A stretch of 64,000 nt of DNA, taken from positions 248,001 to 312,000 of the forward strand of contig NZ_FOAZ01000009.1 in NCBI RefSeq assembly GCF_900109465.1. Direction: 5' to 3'. The DNA is from Streptacidiphilus jiangxiensis (GTDB lineage: Bacteria > Actinomycetota > Actinomycetes > Streptomycetales > Streptomycetaceae). Position 1 is the first letter of the stretch. Every line of letters begins with the position of its first letter. The position numbers and the translations under genes were made by a program. The notes beneath the pieces are model-generated. The model saw only the letters and a program-made list of their open reading frames with translations. It ran no database searches and was not told the origin of the DNA. Below are positions 15,518 through 23,438 of this stretch, one piece after another.

Positions 15518-16174
15518 TCAGGCCGGCGACTGCGGCGCGGTCAGCAGCCCCGTGACGGCGTCGATCAGCGCCAGCGTGCAGGCCCCGGGATCGGCGAAGG
15601 TCGCGGCTCCGGTGTCCTGCCGCTCCCGCTTCTCCTGCCGCTCCTCCGCATCCGCGCACGACTGCTCCAGGTCGGCGAGTGCGGAGATGATCAGCCGGCC
15701 GGCCCAGCGTGCCCGGGCCGAGGCATGGTCCGGCTTCAGGTTCGGCAGGCGGGTCGCGACGACGCGTGCGACGGCGAAGGACTGGTCGAAGCCTCCGAGC
15801 TCGGCGAAGGCCCGTACGTCGTGACCGGTGTGGGCGAAGAGGCGCTGGAGGAAGCGCACGTAGTGGCTGCCCGGTCGGCAGGCCTGCTCGGCGAGCGGAC
15901 GCACCAAGGCCTCGACCAGCATGCGGACCTCCACGCCCTGACCGGCCGTCGGCTCGGCCTCCGCGAGCAGCGCGGCGCGGCGGGCGTCGATCGTCTCCAG
16001 GCGGGTGCGGAGGACCTCTCGGATCAGGGTCGTCCTGTCGCCGAAGTGGTAGTGCGCGGCAGCGGTGTTGCGTTGGCCGGCTGCGGCACTGATCTGGCGC
16101 AGGGAGACCTCGGCGATGCCGTGACGGGCGAACAGTTCCTCCGCTGCGAGGAGCAGTTGGGCACGGGTGGTCAT
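15518..16174 (-). CDS. TetR/AcrR family regulator
   Basis: A 218-residue repressor. The N-terminal HTH (residues ~5-50) reads LLLAAEELFARHGIAEVSLR followed by QISAAAGQRNTAAAHYHFGD, the classic TetR pattern; the C-terminal helical domain (~80-200) should bind a small ligand. It is divergent from the arylsulfatase gene with a TAAAGC-N4-GCTTTA palindrome between them, so it probably represses the sulfatase and itself. The inducer is unknown, possibly a sulfate ester or its product. Confidence 0.85.
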   Translation of the reverse strand: MTTRAQLLLAAEELFARHGIAEVSLRQISAAAGQRNTAAAHYHFGDRTTLIREVLRTRLETIDARRAALLAEAEPTAGQGVEVRMLVEALVRPLAEQACRPGSHYVRFLQRLFAHTGHDVRAFAELGGFDQSFAVARVVATRLPNLKPDHASARARWAGRLIISALADLEQSCADAEERQEKRERQDTGAATFADPGACTLALIDAVTGLLTAPQSPA

Positions 16175-16184
16175 GGCATCAGAT

Positions 16185-16200
16185 TAAAGCGCATGCTTTA
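16185..16200. promoter_or_regulatory. Palindromic operator for the TetR/arylsulfatase pair
   Basis: TAAAGC GCAT GCTTTA is a perfect six-base dyad 11 bases upstream of the tetR start and 63 bases upstream of the sulfatase start. It is the only AT-rich dyad in this short divergent region. Confidence 0.6.
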
Positions 16201-16262
16201 CTGCGCCCTGGGCGGATCCCTGCCGTCGCCGCGCGCCGCACCTTTCCCGCCGAAGGAGTGCC

Positions 16263-18536
16263 ATGCCCGTCCCGTCCTCCGCACCGCGCGACCTCACCGC
16301 CGCCGTCCGCTCCTACCCGAGCGACCCGCGCGCCCGCGCCGACGCCCCGGACGTGGTCGTGATCGTCCTCGACGACCTCGGCTTCGCCCAGACCGGCGCC
16401 TTCGGGTCGGACATAGCGACCCCGCACATCGACTCCCTCGCCGCCGACGGCCTGCGCTTCAACCGCTTCCACGTGACCGCCATGTGCTCACCCACCCGGG
16501 CGAGCCTGCTCACGGGCCGCAACCACCACGCCGTGGGCATGGGATTCCTTGTCGACCTGCCGCTCGCCTTCCCCGGCTACAACGCCCGTATCCCCGCGTC
16601 AGCGGCCACCCTGCCGCGGATCCTGCGCGACGCCGGATACTCGACGCTCGCCGTCGGCAAGTGGCATCTGACCCCACGGTGGGAACGGTCGGCCGCAGGC
16701 CCCTTCACACGATGGCCGCTCGGGTACGGCTTCGAGCGGTTCTACGGCTTCCTCCAGGGCGACGCCAACCACTGGGCGCCGCAACTGGTCCGCGACAACC
16801 ACTACACCGAGCCCCCGCGCGGACCCGAGGAGGGCTACCACCTCAGCGAGGATCTGGTCGACACCGCCCGGCGGATGATCCTCGACCAGACCCAGGCCGC
16901 TCCGGGCAAGCCGTTCTTCCTCTACCTTCCCTTCGGCGCGATGCACTCGCCGCACCACGTCGCCCACGAGTGGGTCGAGCCCTACCGTGGCCGCTTCGAC
17001 CAGGGCTGGGAACGCTGGCGCGAACAGGTCTTCGCCCGCCAACTCGGCTCCGGCGTCGTGCCCCAGGGCACCGCACTGTCGCCCCGCCCGCCGTGGATCC
17101 CGGACTGGGAGACGCTCCCTGCCGACGAGCGGCGCCTCTTCGCCCGCATGCAGGAGGTCTACGCCGGGTTCCTCACCCACACCGACGCGCAGATCGGCCG
17201 CCTGCTGGACTTCCTGCGCGGTATCGGACGGCTCGACAACACCTTGGTGCTCTTCCTGTCCGACAACGGGGCGAGTGCTGAGGGCGGCCAGCTCGGCACC
17301 ACCAACGAGCACCGCTTCTCCTCCCGGATGGAGGACACCACCGAGCGGAACCTCGCCCACCTCGACCAGTGGGGAGGCCCCGAGACCTACCCCCATTACG
17401 CCTGGGGCTGGGCCTGGGCCGGCAACACCCCCCTGCGGCTGTGGAAGCGCTACACCTGGCTGGGCGGCACCAGGGCACCGCTGATCGCCCACTGGCCCCG
17501 TGGCATCGCCGCTCGCGGCGAGATCCGGGACCAGCTCACGCACGTCTCGGACCTCATGCCCACCATCCTCGACGCCTGTGGCGTCGCCGTCCCGGGTGTG
17601 GTCGACGGAGTGCCCCAACACCCGCTCGACGGCCGCAGTCTGCTCCCGGCCTTCGCCGACGCCGGCGCCCCGCACACCCACGCCACCCAGTACTTCGAGA
17701 TGCTCGGCTCGCGCTCGATCATCCACGACGGCTGGAAGGCCACCACCGACCACGTCTCCCAGGGGGTCCAGGACGAGGAACGCCTCCTGCTCGGCAGTCG
17801 CGACTTCGCGACCGACCAATGGTCGCTCTTCCGCCTGGACGAGGATTTCGCCGAGGCGCGCGACGTATCGGAAGAACACCCGGAGATCGTGGCCGAGTTG
17901 GAGCAGAGGTGGTTCGACGAGGCCGACCGCAACCAGGTCCTGCCGCTGGACGACACGCTGCAGAACCGCGTCGCCGCGATGTTGATGCCCCCGTACGGGA
18001 TCCCCGGTCGCGTCGTCTACCGCCCCGGAGGCGGGCCCGTCCACGACGAGTCGCTGCCGCTGCTCTTCGGCGGCTTCACCCTCAGTGTCGACGTCACCGT
18101 CCCGCAGCGCGGCGCCGACGGCGTGCTGTGCGCGCTCGGTGACCACAACGGCGGGTTCGTGCTGCACCTGAGCGGGGGCCGCCCCGCCTTCGCCTGCTCC
18201 CGAGCCGGAGACGTGGACCGCGTTGCCGCGCCCGACCCACTGCCGCCCGGGCGGACCACGGTCGCGGTCCGGTACGACGCCAAGGCCCTGACCTTCACCC
18301 TGCTCCGCGACGGGCGCCCGATCGCGCAGACCCCGCTCGGCGGGGACTTCCCGGTGGCCTTTCAGCACGGCGGCACCGGCCTGTGCGTCGGCCGCGACCG
18401 CGGGCTACCCGTGGAGGACTCCTACCGTCCGCCCCACCCGTTCACCGGCGAGATCCACCAGCTGGTCATCGACACGCTTCCCGCGCCCGCTCCGACCCTC
18501 GCGGACGAAGTCCGCACCGCCCTGCACAGCGACTGA
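16263..18536 (+). CDS. Arylsulfatase (type I formylglycine sulfatase)
   Basis: A 757-residue sulfatase. VVVIVLDDLGFAQTGAFG (residues 31-48) supplies the metal-binding aspartates; the active-site motif is Cys75-Ser-Pro-Thr-Arg79 followed by ASLLTGR, the CxPxR signature in which Cys is converted to formylglycine. VGKWHLTP and LFLSDNGASAEGG carry further active-site residues. The C-terminal ~180 residues form a concanavalin-like domain common in long bacterial arylsulfatases. No signal peptide is visible, suggesting a cytoplasmic enzyme releasing sulfate from organic sulfate esters. GAAGGAG precedes the ATG. Divergent TetR is the likely regulator. Confidence 0.92.
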   Translation: MPVPSSAPRDLTAAVRSYPSDPRARADAPDVVVIVLDDLGFAQTGAFGSDIATPHIDSLAADGLRFNRFHVTAMCSPTRASLLTGRNHHAVGMGFLVDLPLAFPGYNARIPASAATLPRILRDAGYSTLAVGKWHLTPRWERSAAGPFTRWPLGYGFERFYGFLQGDANHWAPQLVRDNHYTEPPRGPEEGYHLSEDLVDTARRMILDQTQAAPGKPFFLYLPFGAMHSPHHVAHEWVEPYRGRFDQGWERWREQVFARQLGSGVVPQGTALSPRPPWIPDWETLPADERRLFARMQEVYAGFLTHTDAQIGRLLDFLRGIGRLDNTLVLFLSDNGASAEGGQLGTTNEHRFSSRMEDTTERNLAHLDQWGGPETYPHYAWGWAWAGNTPLRLWKRYTWLGGTRAPLIAHWPRGIAARGEIRDQLTHVSDLMPTILDACGVAVPGVVDGVPQHPLDGRSLLPAFADAGAPHTHATQYFEMLGSRSIIHDGWKATTDHVSQGVQDEERLLLGSRDFATDQWSLFRLDEDFAEARDVSEEHPEIVAELEQRWFDEADRNQVLPLDDTLQNRVAAMLMPPYGIPGRVVYRPGGGPVHDESLPLLFGGFTLSVDVTVPQRGADGVLCALGDHNGGFVLHLSGGRPAFACSRAGDVDRVAAPDPLPPGRTTVAVRYDAKALTFTLLRDGRPIAQTPLGGDFPVAFQHGGTGLCVGRDRGLPVEDSYRPPHPFTGEIHQLVIDTLPAPAPTLADEVRTALHSD

Positions 18537-18679
18537 CGACACGGACCGAGGCAGGACATGCAGGCACTGGTCGGCTTTCCTACCGGCCCTGCGGCGCGGT
18601 GGCAGTGGGCTGGGGTGGGTTGACGTGTTGTGGTGGCAGTGGGGTTCAGGGCAGCGGGCCCACGGGGCGGGGGCGCCGG
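18537..18679. other. Non-coding
   Basis: Nothing supportable seen between the sulfatase stop and the small minus-strand gene. Confidence 0.4.
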
Positions 18680-18904
18680 CTACGTGGCGGCGCTCGTGGC
18701 CAGCGTGGTGGCGAGGGCCGTCGCGGAGACGAGGACCAGCAGCGCCAGTGCGCCCGGCCGCAGGACCAGTGCGCGCAGGCTCCGACGCGCTCCCATGCGG
18801 GTGGCCCGCCATGCATGGGCCAGGACGGCGGCCCGGTCCCCCCGTGTCTCGGAGAATGCCTGGCCCGTCTGGTCGGACGTGGGTCGTGCTGCCTCGTCTT
18901 CCAC
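18680..18904 (-). CDS. Small single-pass membrane protein (putative)
   Basis: A 74-residue frame with GGAGG four bases before a GTG at 18904. The first ~45 residues are polar (MEDEAARPTSDQTGQA ...) with a basic stretch RATRMGARRSLRA just before a hydrophobic C-terminal segment (PGALALLVLVSATALATTLA), which would anchor it with the N-terminus inside. No family is recognised. It stands alone in a gene-poor region. Confidence 0.45.
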   Translation of the reverse strand: MEDEAARPTSDQTGQAFSETRGDRAAVLAHAWRATRMGARRSLRALVLRPGALALLVLVSATALATTLATSAAT

Positions 18905-19144
18905 GCCGCCTCCGTTCGTTCGTGGGGTTTCGACCTGCGGCTACCCCGTGATGCGGATTCGAACCGCCTGGATGCCCGGTGTCGTGAAGTGTGGTCCCGC
19001 CGGCGGTCGGGCCGCGACCTGGAGGTGGTGTGGGTGTTGTGTCGGACCTGTGAACCGGTGCGCGTCCGTCGCCGGTGGCGCTCGCCCCGCGCACACGATG
19101 GAGGTGGCGGGTTCGCACTCCCACGGATGTCCGTGCGGGCCCGT

Positions 19145-19224
19145 TCGGGCTCCGCCGTTCGACTCGCCTCTTCTCGGCGGAGCCCGACCGAGTCGCCTGC
19201 GGCTACCCCCCCCCGGCCGCAGGC
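19145..19224. promoter_or_regulatory. Overlapping inverted repeats
   Basis: TCGGGCTCCGCCG (19145-19157) and CGGCGGAGCCCGA (19175-19187) are perfect 13-base complements; GACTCG (19161-19166) and CGAGTC (19189-19194) interlock with them; GCCTGCGG and CCGCAGGC (19195-19202, 19217-19224) form a further stem. The interlocking allows alternative RNA folds, or a terminator for a transcript entering from either side. Confidence 0.5.
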
Positions 19225-19286
19225 CCGCGAGGGGTGCGGTGGCGGAACAAGCGGAGCCATCGCACCCCCCGCCTTGCGCCATGAGG

Positions 19287-19303
19287 TTTGCCTCTCTGGC
19301 AAA
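19287..19303. promoter_or_regulatory. Palindromic operator upstream of the HPP gene
   Basis: TTTGCC TCTCT GGCAAA is a perfect six-base dyad, followed by TTGTCA (19308-19313) and TATGGT (19333-19338), a possible weak promoter with 19-base spacing. No regulator gene is next to it. Confidence 0.5.
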
Positions 19304-19371
19304 AGTGTTGTCACGCCCTCTGGGGGTCTGTCTATGGTGGAACGGTCCTGCCCCGCCTGCCCGGAGCCCGC

Positions 19372-19944
19372 ATGCCACCGCCCCCCGTCGTGAGCCCGCC
19401 TCTTACCAGCCCGCCCCGTACCAGCCCGCCTCGTCCGAGCCCGCCCCCGTCGCGAACGTACCGTCGTCCGGCCGGTCCGAGGCCGTCGTTGCACGCCCTC
19501 CGTGCCGCCGTGTTCGCCGCAGGTGCCCTGTCCCTGCTGGTCGGGATCGGCGTGGTGCTGCACCAGCCGCTGTTGATCCCGCCGCTGGCCGCGAGCGCGG
19601 CCCTGGTGCACGGCGCTCCCGCCCTGCCCATCTCCCAGCCGCGGAACCTGATCGGAGGACAGTTCCTCTCCGCCCTCATCGGGTTCGGCGTGCTGGCTCT
19701 GACCGGCGGCAGCGCCTGGGGCGCCGCCCTCGCTGCCGGCCTCGCGCTCGGAGCGATGCTGTTCTTCGGGCTCTCGCACTCACCGGCCGCCGCCACTGCG
19801 GTCCTCGTGGTGCTGCAGGCTCCTCCTGCCCTGCCCTTCCTTGCCCTGCTCCTCCTCGGCACCGTGTTGCTGGTGGCCGTCGGGCTGCTGCCCTCGCGGA
19901 TCGGCCGGCACCCCGTCCGGTATCCCGTGCCTCGGGAAGTCTGA
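19372..19944 (+). CDS. HPP family membrane protein
   Basis: A 190-residue protein with a Pro/Ser-rich start (~40 residues) and four membrane helices; the segment PLLIPPLAASAALVHGAPALPISQPRN carries the Pro-Pro/Ser-Gln-Pro pattern of the HPP family. Plant and cyanobacterial relatives transport nitrite; whether this one does is unknown. The ATG at 19372 is chosen because an upstream in-frame ATG at 19288 falls inside the operator palindrome. Confidence 0.75.
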   Translation: MPPPPVVSPPLTSPPRTSPPRPSPPPSRTYRRPAGPRPSLHALRAAVFAAGALSLLVGIGVVLHQPLLIPPLAASAALVHGAPALPISQPRNLIGGQFLSALIGFGVLALTGGSAWGAALAAGLALGAMLFFGLSHSPAAATAVLVVLQAPPALPFLALLLLGTVLLVAVGLLPSRIGRHPVRYPVPREV

Positions 19945-20010
19945 ACGTACCGCCGGCACCACCAGGAGCGGATCAACCGAACGGTTGATCCCGGCATCGA
20001 CCAATGGGGC

Positions 20011-20478
20011 GTGTCGACCGCCGGTTCCTGGCGCAAACCGCACTATCTCGCTGTACGACCCTCGGACGGGGCCCTCATCCTCCCCTTCGAAGGCACCCGG
20101 CTGGCCGTCGTCGACCCGGTCGACGGCCGCACCACGGTCGAGCCGATGACGGCCCGAACCCACCAGCACGGAGTCACCATCGGCAACGACGGCACGCTCT
20201 ACGTCGTCGGTACCGGCCCGGTCGACCCAGGAACCGAGGCCGGCCCGTCCCTGACCATCCGCCGCCCTGACGGCCACGAGTGGGTGATTCCCCTGCAAGG
20301 CCCCCACGAGAACGTCACCATCGCCCCGGACGGCCGCACCGCCTACGTCACCGGCGGATACACCCGCGACGGCTACTGGGACGGCATCAGCGTCGTCGAC
20401 CTCGGTTCCGGATCCGTCGCCCGTCTACCGGTCGGCCATCGCCCCCTGGGCGCGGTGGCGCTCCCTCATGGGGCGTAG
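20011..20478 (+). pseudogene. Fragment of a YncE/NHL-type beta-propeller gene
   Basis: About 155 residues with propeller blades (GTLYVVGTGPVDPG; IAPDGRTAYVTGGYTRDG; ISVVDLGSGSVARLPVGHRP). A real seven-blade propeller needs over 300 residues, and the frame ends abruptly after a blade start (GAVALPHGA). The frame is open further upstream, right back to the HPP stop, with coding-like residues (PGIDQWGVSTAGSWRKPHY) but no start or ribosome-binding site, so both ends look lost. The 3' end overlaps the convergent methyltransferase gene by 13 bases. It may also be a short functional protein. Confidence 0.5.
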
Positions 20479-21137
20479 GCCCGTCCCATCGTCGTCCCGA
20501 CCCAGCCGGGTTCCCGCCCCGGGAGGGTGACCACCTCCACGTCCACGAAGCCGTGCCGCTCGAGCGTCTCCGTCCACTGCCGGTTGCTGAGCATCCATCG
20601 GACAATCGCCAGCTTCTCTCCCCGGTACCCGTTGCCGTACTTGATCTGCGGGCCGAAACACGGAGCGAGCGGCTCCACCTGTGCGAAGGCGAACAGGCCC
20701 CCGGGCCGGAGCCGGGGGAGGACCAGCGGGAGCAGCACCCGGGGATCGATGAAGAATGCCGCACCCCAGTTCGAGAAGACGCAGTCCCAGTGTTGATCGG
20801 TCCTGTCGAGGTAGGCGAGGACATCTGCCTCCACCAGGGTCACGTTGGGCTCGTCTCCCCACCATTCGCGGGCCCGCTCCATCTGGTGCGACGAGAAGTC
20901 CACGCAGGTGACCTCGACGCCGGTCCGGGCCAGGGCCACCCCGGCGACGCAGGAGGCGGAGCCGATCTCCAGCGCGGTCTTCGGGCGGCCGAGGAACTCC
21001 GCACCGGGCCCGTGGAACGGGTACTGCGTCCAGCGCATCCGGGACGCGTCCGGGACCCCGCCGGAGCCCTCGCCGGCCGAGGGCCAGAAGGTGTCCCAGT
21101 ACTCTGCGGCGGTTCGGTGTTGCGGCTGCTCAGGCAT
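20466..21137 (-). CDS. Class I SAM-dependent methyltransferase
   Basis: A 223-residue methyltransferase. Motif I is LEIGSASCVAG (residues ~56-66), the ribose-binding acidic residue is in VTCVDFS (Asp80), motif II-like VTLVEADVL and the VFSNWGAAFFID/LRPGGLFAFAQV post-motifs follow. Substrate unknown; such small enzymes often modify small molecules. The ATG at 21137 has GGAGG four bases upstream; an in-frame ATG at 21164 with GGAGA is an alternative that adds nine residues. Confidence 0.78.
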   Translation of the reverse strand: MPEQPQHRTAAEYWDTFWPSAGEGSGGVPDASRMRWTQYPFHGPGAEFLGRPKTALEIGSASCVAGVALARTGVEVTCVDFSSHQMERAREWWGDEPNVTLVEADVLAYLDRTDQHWDCVFSNWGAAFFIDPRVLLPLVLPRLRPGGLFAFAQVEPLAPCFGPQIKYGNGYRGEKLAIVRWMLSNRQWTETLERHGFVDVEVVTLPGREPGWVGTTMGRAYAP

Positions 21138-21318
21138 CGGGCCTCCGGTCCGCTGGTGGGTCATGCCGTCTCCGGTCAGCCCAGCGTCGCAGAACTGCCC
21201 TGCTCGGACGAGAGTTTGGGGACCACGGCACCCTGGGGCGGCACCGTGCGGAGAACGGCGAGCCGGAACGAGTCCGCCCCGCATGACGGGCGGCCCCGTC
21301 GCACGGTAGAACCCGGGC

Positions 21319-21831
21319 ATGACCGTTTTCTACTGCGCCGCCTGCGCGGCCACGCTCACCGGCGACCTGGTGGGGCTGGCCGACGTCCCCGAGGTCGGTG
21401 TCGACGACGTGGAGCGGGACCGCGACAAGAAGACCGGACAGGCCCGCTCCACGGTTCCCCGTGGGTACTTCGCCATCGATCGCGAGCCATGGGGCGCCCC
21501 CTTCATCGCGGTCGGCACGTCCAACCGGCCCGCTCGAGGTACGGGCCGCGAACTGCTGCGGACCGGCACCGGAGGCACCGTTTCCGCAGGCCGGCGCGAC
21601 AGCATCGTGGTCCACCCGGACGACGTCCTGCCTCGTCTCGAACCGTTCACGAGCGGCGACAACTGGGCCGGCTGCTGCGGCCCCACCGGTGCGCACGGGC
21701 CCAACCTGGCCTGCGGATGCGGCTCTCGGCTGGCCACCTGGGCCGCCGACTGCATCGGCCCCAACGAACTCCACCTCGACCCGGTGCGCACCTATGCCTG
21801 GCACCAGGACGGGCCGGTCGAGCGCACGTGA
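21319..21831 (+). CDS. Cys-rich hypothetical protein
   Basis: A 170-residue protein of unknown function. It starts with a zinc-knuckle-like pair (FYCAACAATL) and carries a second Cys cluster near the C-terminus (WAGCCGP ... LACGCGSRLATWAADC), which together could bind a metal. The family appears as uncharacterised proteins in streptomycetes. TAGAAC at 21307-21312 lies six bases before the ATG, and there is no ribosome-binding site, so the message may be leaderless. Confidence 0.65.
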   Translation: MTVFYCAACAATLTGDLVGLADVPEVGVDDVERDRDKKTGQARSTVPRGYFAIDREPWGAPFIAVGTSNRPARGTGRELLRTGTGGTVSAGRRDSIVVHPDDVLPRLEPFTSGDNWAGCCGPTGAHGPNLACGCGSRLATWAADCIGPNELHLDPVRTYAWHQDGPVERT

Positions 21832-21855
21832 CCGGCCGTCCGGTCCGGGCCGGTC
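21830..21855. terminator. Hairpin between convergent genes
   Basis: GACCGGCC (21830-21837) pairs with GGCCGGTC (21848-21855) around a ten-base loop, at the stop codon of the Cys-rich gene and 22 bases before the end of the GNAT gene. It could terminate both. Confidence 0.5.
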
Positions 21856-21877
21856 GCGAGAGCGGCGGAGCCGTCGC

Positions 21878-22393
21878 TCAGGACAGGCGGAGCTGCATGA
21901 GCGTCAGGTCGAGCCAGCGGCCGAACTTCGTGCCGACCTCCGGCAGGGTGCCGGCGTGGCGGAAACCGAACCGTTCGTGCAGGCGGATGGAGGCGGCGTT
22001 CTCCGCCTCGATCCCGGCGACCATGACGTGGTGGCCGGCCGAGCGCGCGGCATCGATGAGAGCGGTGAGCAACGCCGAGCCGATGCCGAGTCCGTGGTGA
22101 CCGTCGCGGACGTAGACCGAGTTCTCAACGGTGTGGCGGTAACCGTCCAGCGCCCGCCAGGGGCCGTAGCAGGCGAATCCGGCAACCCCACCCTCCTCGT
22201 CCGCGCCACCCACCTCGGCCACCAGAGCCGAACCGCGGTCGAGGTGGGTGGCCAGCCAGGCGGCACCCTCCTCGGGCGACTGCGGGGTCTGCGTCCAGAG
22301 GGCCGTCGAGTGCTCGATCGCGTGATTGCGGATCGTCCGTATGGCCTCGCCGTCAGCGGGCCGGGCGGCGCGCACCGTCACGGTCACCGTCAT
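21878..22393 (-). CDS. GNAT N-acetyltransferase, PAT/MnaT (YncA) type
   Basis: A 171-residue acetyltransferase of the phosphinothricin/methionine-sulfone acetyltransferase family. Diagnostic stretches are GFACYGPWRALDGYRHTVEN, the acetyl-CoA loop GHHGLGIGSALL, HVMVAGIEAENAASIRLHE and the C-terminal GTKFGRWLDLTLMQ. Such enzymes detoxify glutamate-analogue or sulfoximine-type amino acids. It is divergent from an XRE-cupin regulator with only 27 bases between the start codons, so control by that regulator is likely. Confidence 0.88.
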   Translation of the reverse strand: MTVTVTVRAARPADGEAIRTIRNHAIEHSTALWTQTPQSPEEGAAWLATHLDRGSALVAEVGGADEEGGVAGFACYGPWRALDGYRHTVENSVYVRDGHHGLGIGSALLTALIDAARSAGHHVMVAGIEAENAASIRLHERFGFRHAGTLPEVGTKFGRWLDLTLMQLRLS

Positions 22394-22408
22394 CTCGGGT
22401 TCCTCTCG

Positions 22409-22443
22409 TATAGTGGATTCATGACCAATATAGTAGATCCACT
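22409..22443 (+). promoter_or_regulatory. Leaderless promoter with operator repeats
   Basis: TATAGT (22409-22414) is six bases before the ATG at 22421. TATAGTGGAT recurs as TATAGTAGAT exactly 20 bases later (22429), and AGTGGAT (22412-22418) is complementary to ATCCACT (22437-22443). The direct and inverted repeats span the start codon, fitting autoregulation by the XRE-cupin protein. Confidence 0.6.
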
Positions 22444-23065
22444 GGTCGGGCAGATCGCCGACAGGGTCCGTGCCGAGCGGGGGCGGCGACGCTGGACGCT
22501 GGCCCAGTTGGCGGACGCGTCCGGGGTCTCGCAGGCGATGATCAGCCGCATCGAGCGCGGCGAGAGCAGCCCGACCGCCGTCGTGCTGGGCAAGCTCTCG
22601 GCGGCGTTCCAGCTCAGCGTGGCCTCGCTGCTCGCTCTCGCCGAGGGGGCGCCGGAGGAGGGGCTGCTGTCCGGGGCGATGCCCGTCGGCTCCGGCGCGC
22701 CCGCCGGGTTCGACTCGGCCGCCGGGGCCGGGGTGCGGCGCGGCAAGGACGTAGCCGAGTGGCGTGATCCCGGCACTGGCTACCGGCGACGGCAGATCAG
22801 CGGCCCTTCCTTTCCTGCCGAGGTGGCCGAGATCCGTCTACCCGCCGGTGCCGAGGTGCCCTATCCGGCAGCCGCCTTCGCATTCATCCGGCAGATCGTC
22901 TGGGTCCTGGACGGGCGGCTGACCTTCCACGAGGGCGACCAGGTCCACGAGCTCGAGCCGGGCGACACCATCGAACTCGGCGAGCCGGCCGACCGCGTCT
23001 TCGCCAACACCACCGATCTCGAGTGCCGGTACGCCGTCATCCTCGCCCGCGGCGCCCGGCCTTGA
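22421..23065 (+). CDS. XRE-family regulator with cupin domain
   Basis: A 214-residue one-component regulator. Residues ~10-65 form an HTH_3 domain (WTLAQLADASGVSQAMISRI ERGESSP); residues ~130-210 a double-stranded beta-helix cupin (RQIVWVLDGRLTFHEGDQVH ... LEPGDTIELGEPADRVFAN) for a small ligand. Such proteins commonly control a neighbouring amino-acid-modifying gene; here the PAT-like GNAT is divergent. The start has a -10 box six bases upstream and no ribosome-binding site, suggesting a leaderless message. It is the first of three XRE-cupin genes in this window. Confidence 0.88.
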   Translation: MTNIVDPLVGQIADRVRAERGRRRWTLAQLADASGVSQAMISRIERGESSPTAVVLGKLSAAFQLSVASLLALAEGAPEEGLLSGAMPVGSGAPAGFDSAAGAGVRRGKDVAEWRDPGTGYRRRQISGPSFPAEVAEIRLPAGAEVPYPAAAFAFIRQIVWVLDGRLTFHEGDQVHELEPGDTIELGEPADRVFANTTDLECRYAVILARGARP

Positions 23066-23085
23066 CCCGGCCTGCCGGGTGCCGC
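23049..23085 (+). terminator. Hairpin terminator overlapping the XRE-cupin stop
   Basis: GCGGCGCCCGGC (23049-23060) pairs with GCCGGGTGCCGC (23074-23085) with one mismatch; the TGA stop lies in the loop. Confidence 0.5.
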
Positions 23086-23438
23086 GCCGATCTCAGTGAC
23101 GTGCACAGTGATGTGCACCGCGATGGGCGACGCGTCGGTCGACCACTCGGGCGTCCACGGGGTGGTCCGCGCGGGCGTTCACGCGGGCGTTTGGTCGACC
23201 GTCCCCTCGGCCGTGCCGGCCCGGAGCTGCTCGCCGCCTCCGGCCGGCACGGCACCCACCTGGAAGCCGTCGCCGCTCAGCTCCACCCCGCCGTCGTCGC
23301 CCGCACGCAGGCCCGCCCCACCCCGCGTGCGGCAGCCCACCGGGCTCAATGGCAAGTCGGGCCTCAGGACAGGCGCGTCGGTCGGCGGAGGTAGAGTGCG
23401 CGCTCGGACGGGCGATCGCCCGTCAGGGGGAGGAATCA
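23086..23438. other. Intergenic, low complexity
   Basis: About 350 bases rich in GGGCG(T)-type repeats. No gene on either strand is supported. A strong ribosome-binding site (GGGGGAGGAA) for the FG-GAP gene lies at the end. Confidence 0.45.

Larger units (their letters stand above)
18905..19371. other. Gene-poor region with stacked hairpins
   Basis: No gene with convincing codon bias. It contains a 14-base direct repeat CCTGCGGCTACCCC (about 18935 and 19197), a tRNA T-arm-like segment near 18953-18967 that lacks the rest of a tRNA, the hairpin cluster at 19145-19224, and the palindrome at 19287-19303. Confidence 0.45.

Noticed and set aside
18945-19030. tRNA-like T-arm on the minus strand (GCGG TTCGAAT CCGC)
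   Set aside because: Only the T-arm matches. No acceptor stem, D-arm or anticodon arm can be formed from the flanking bases on that strand.
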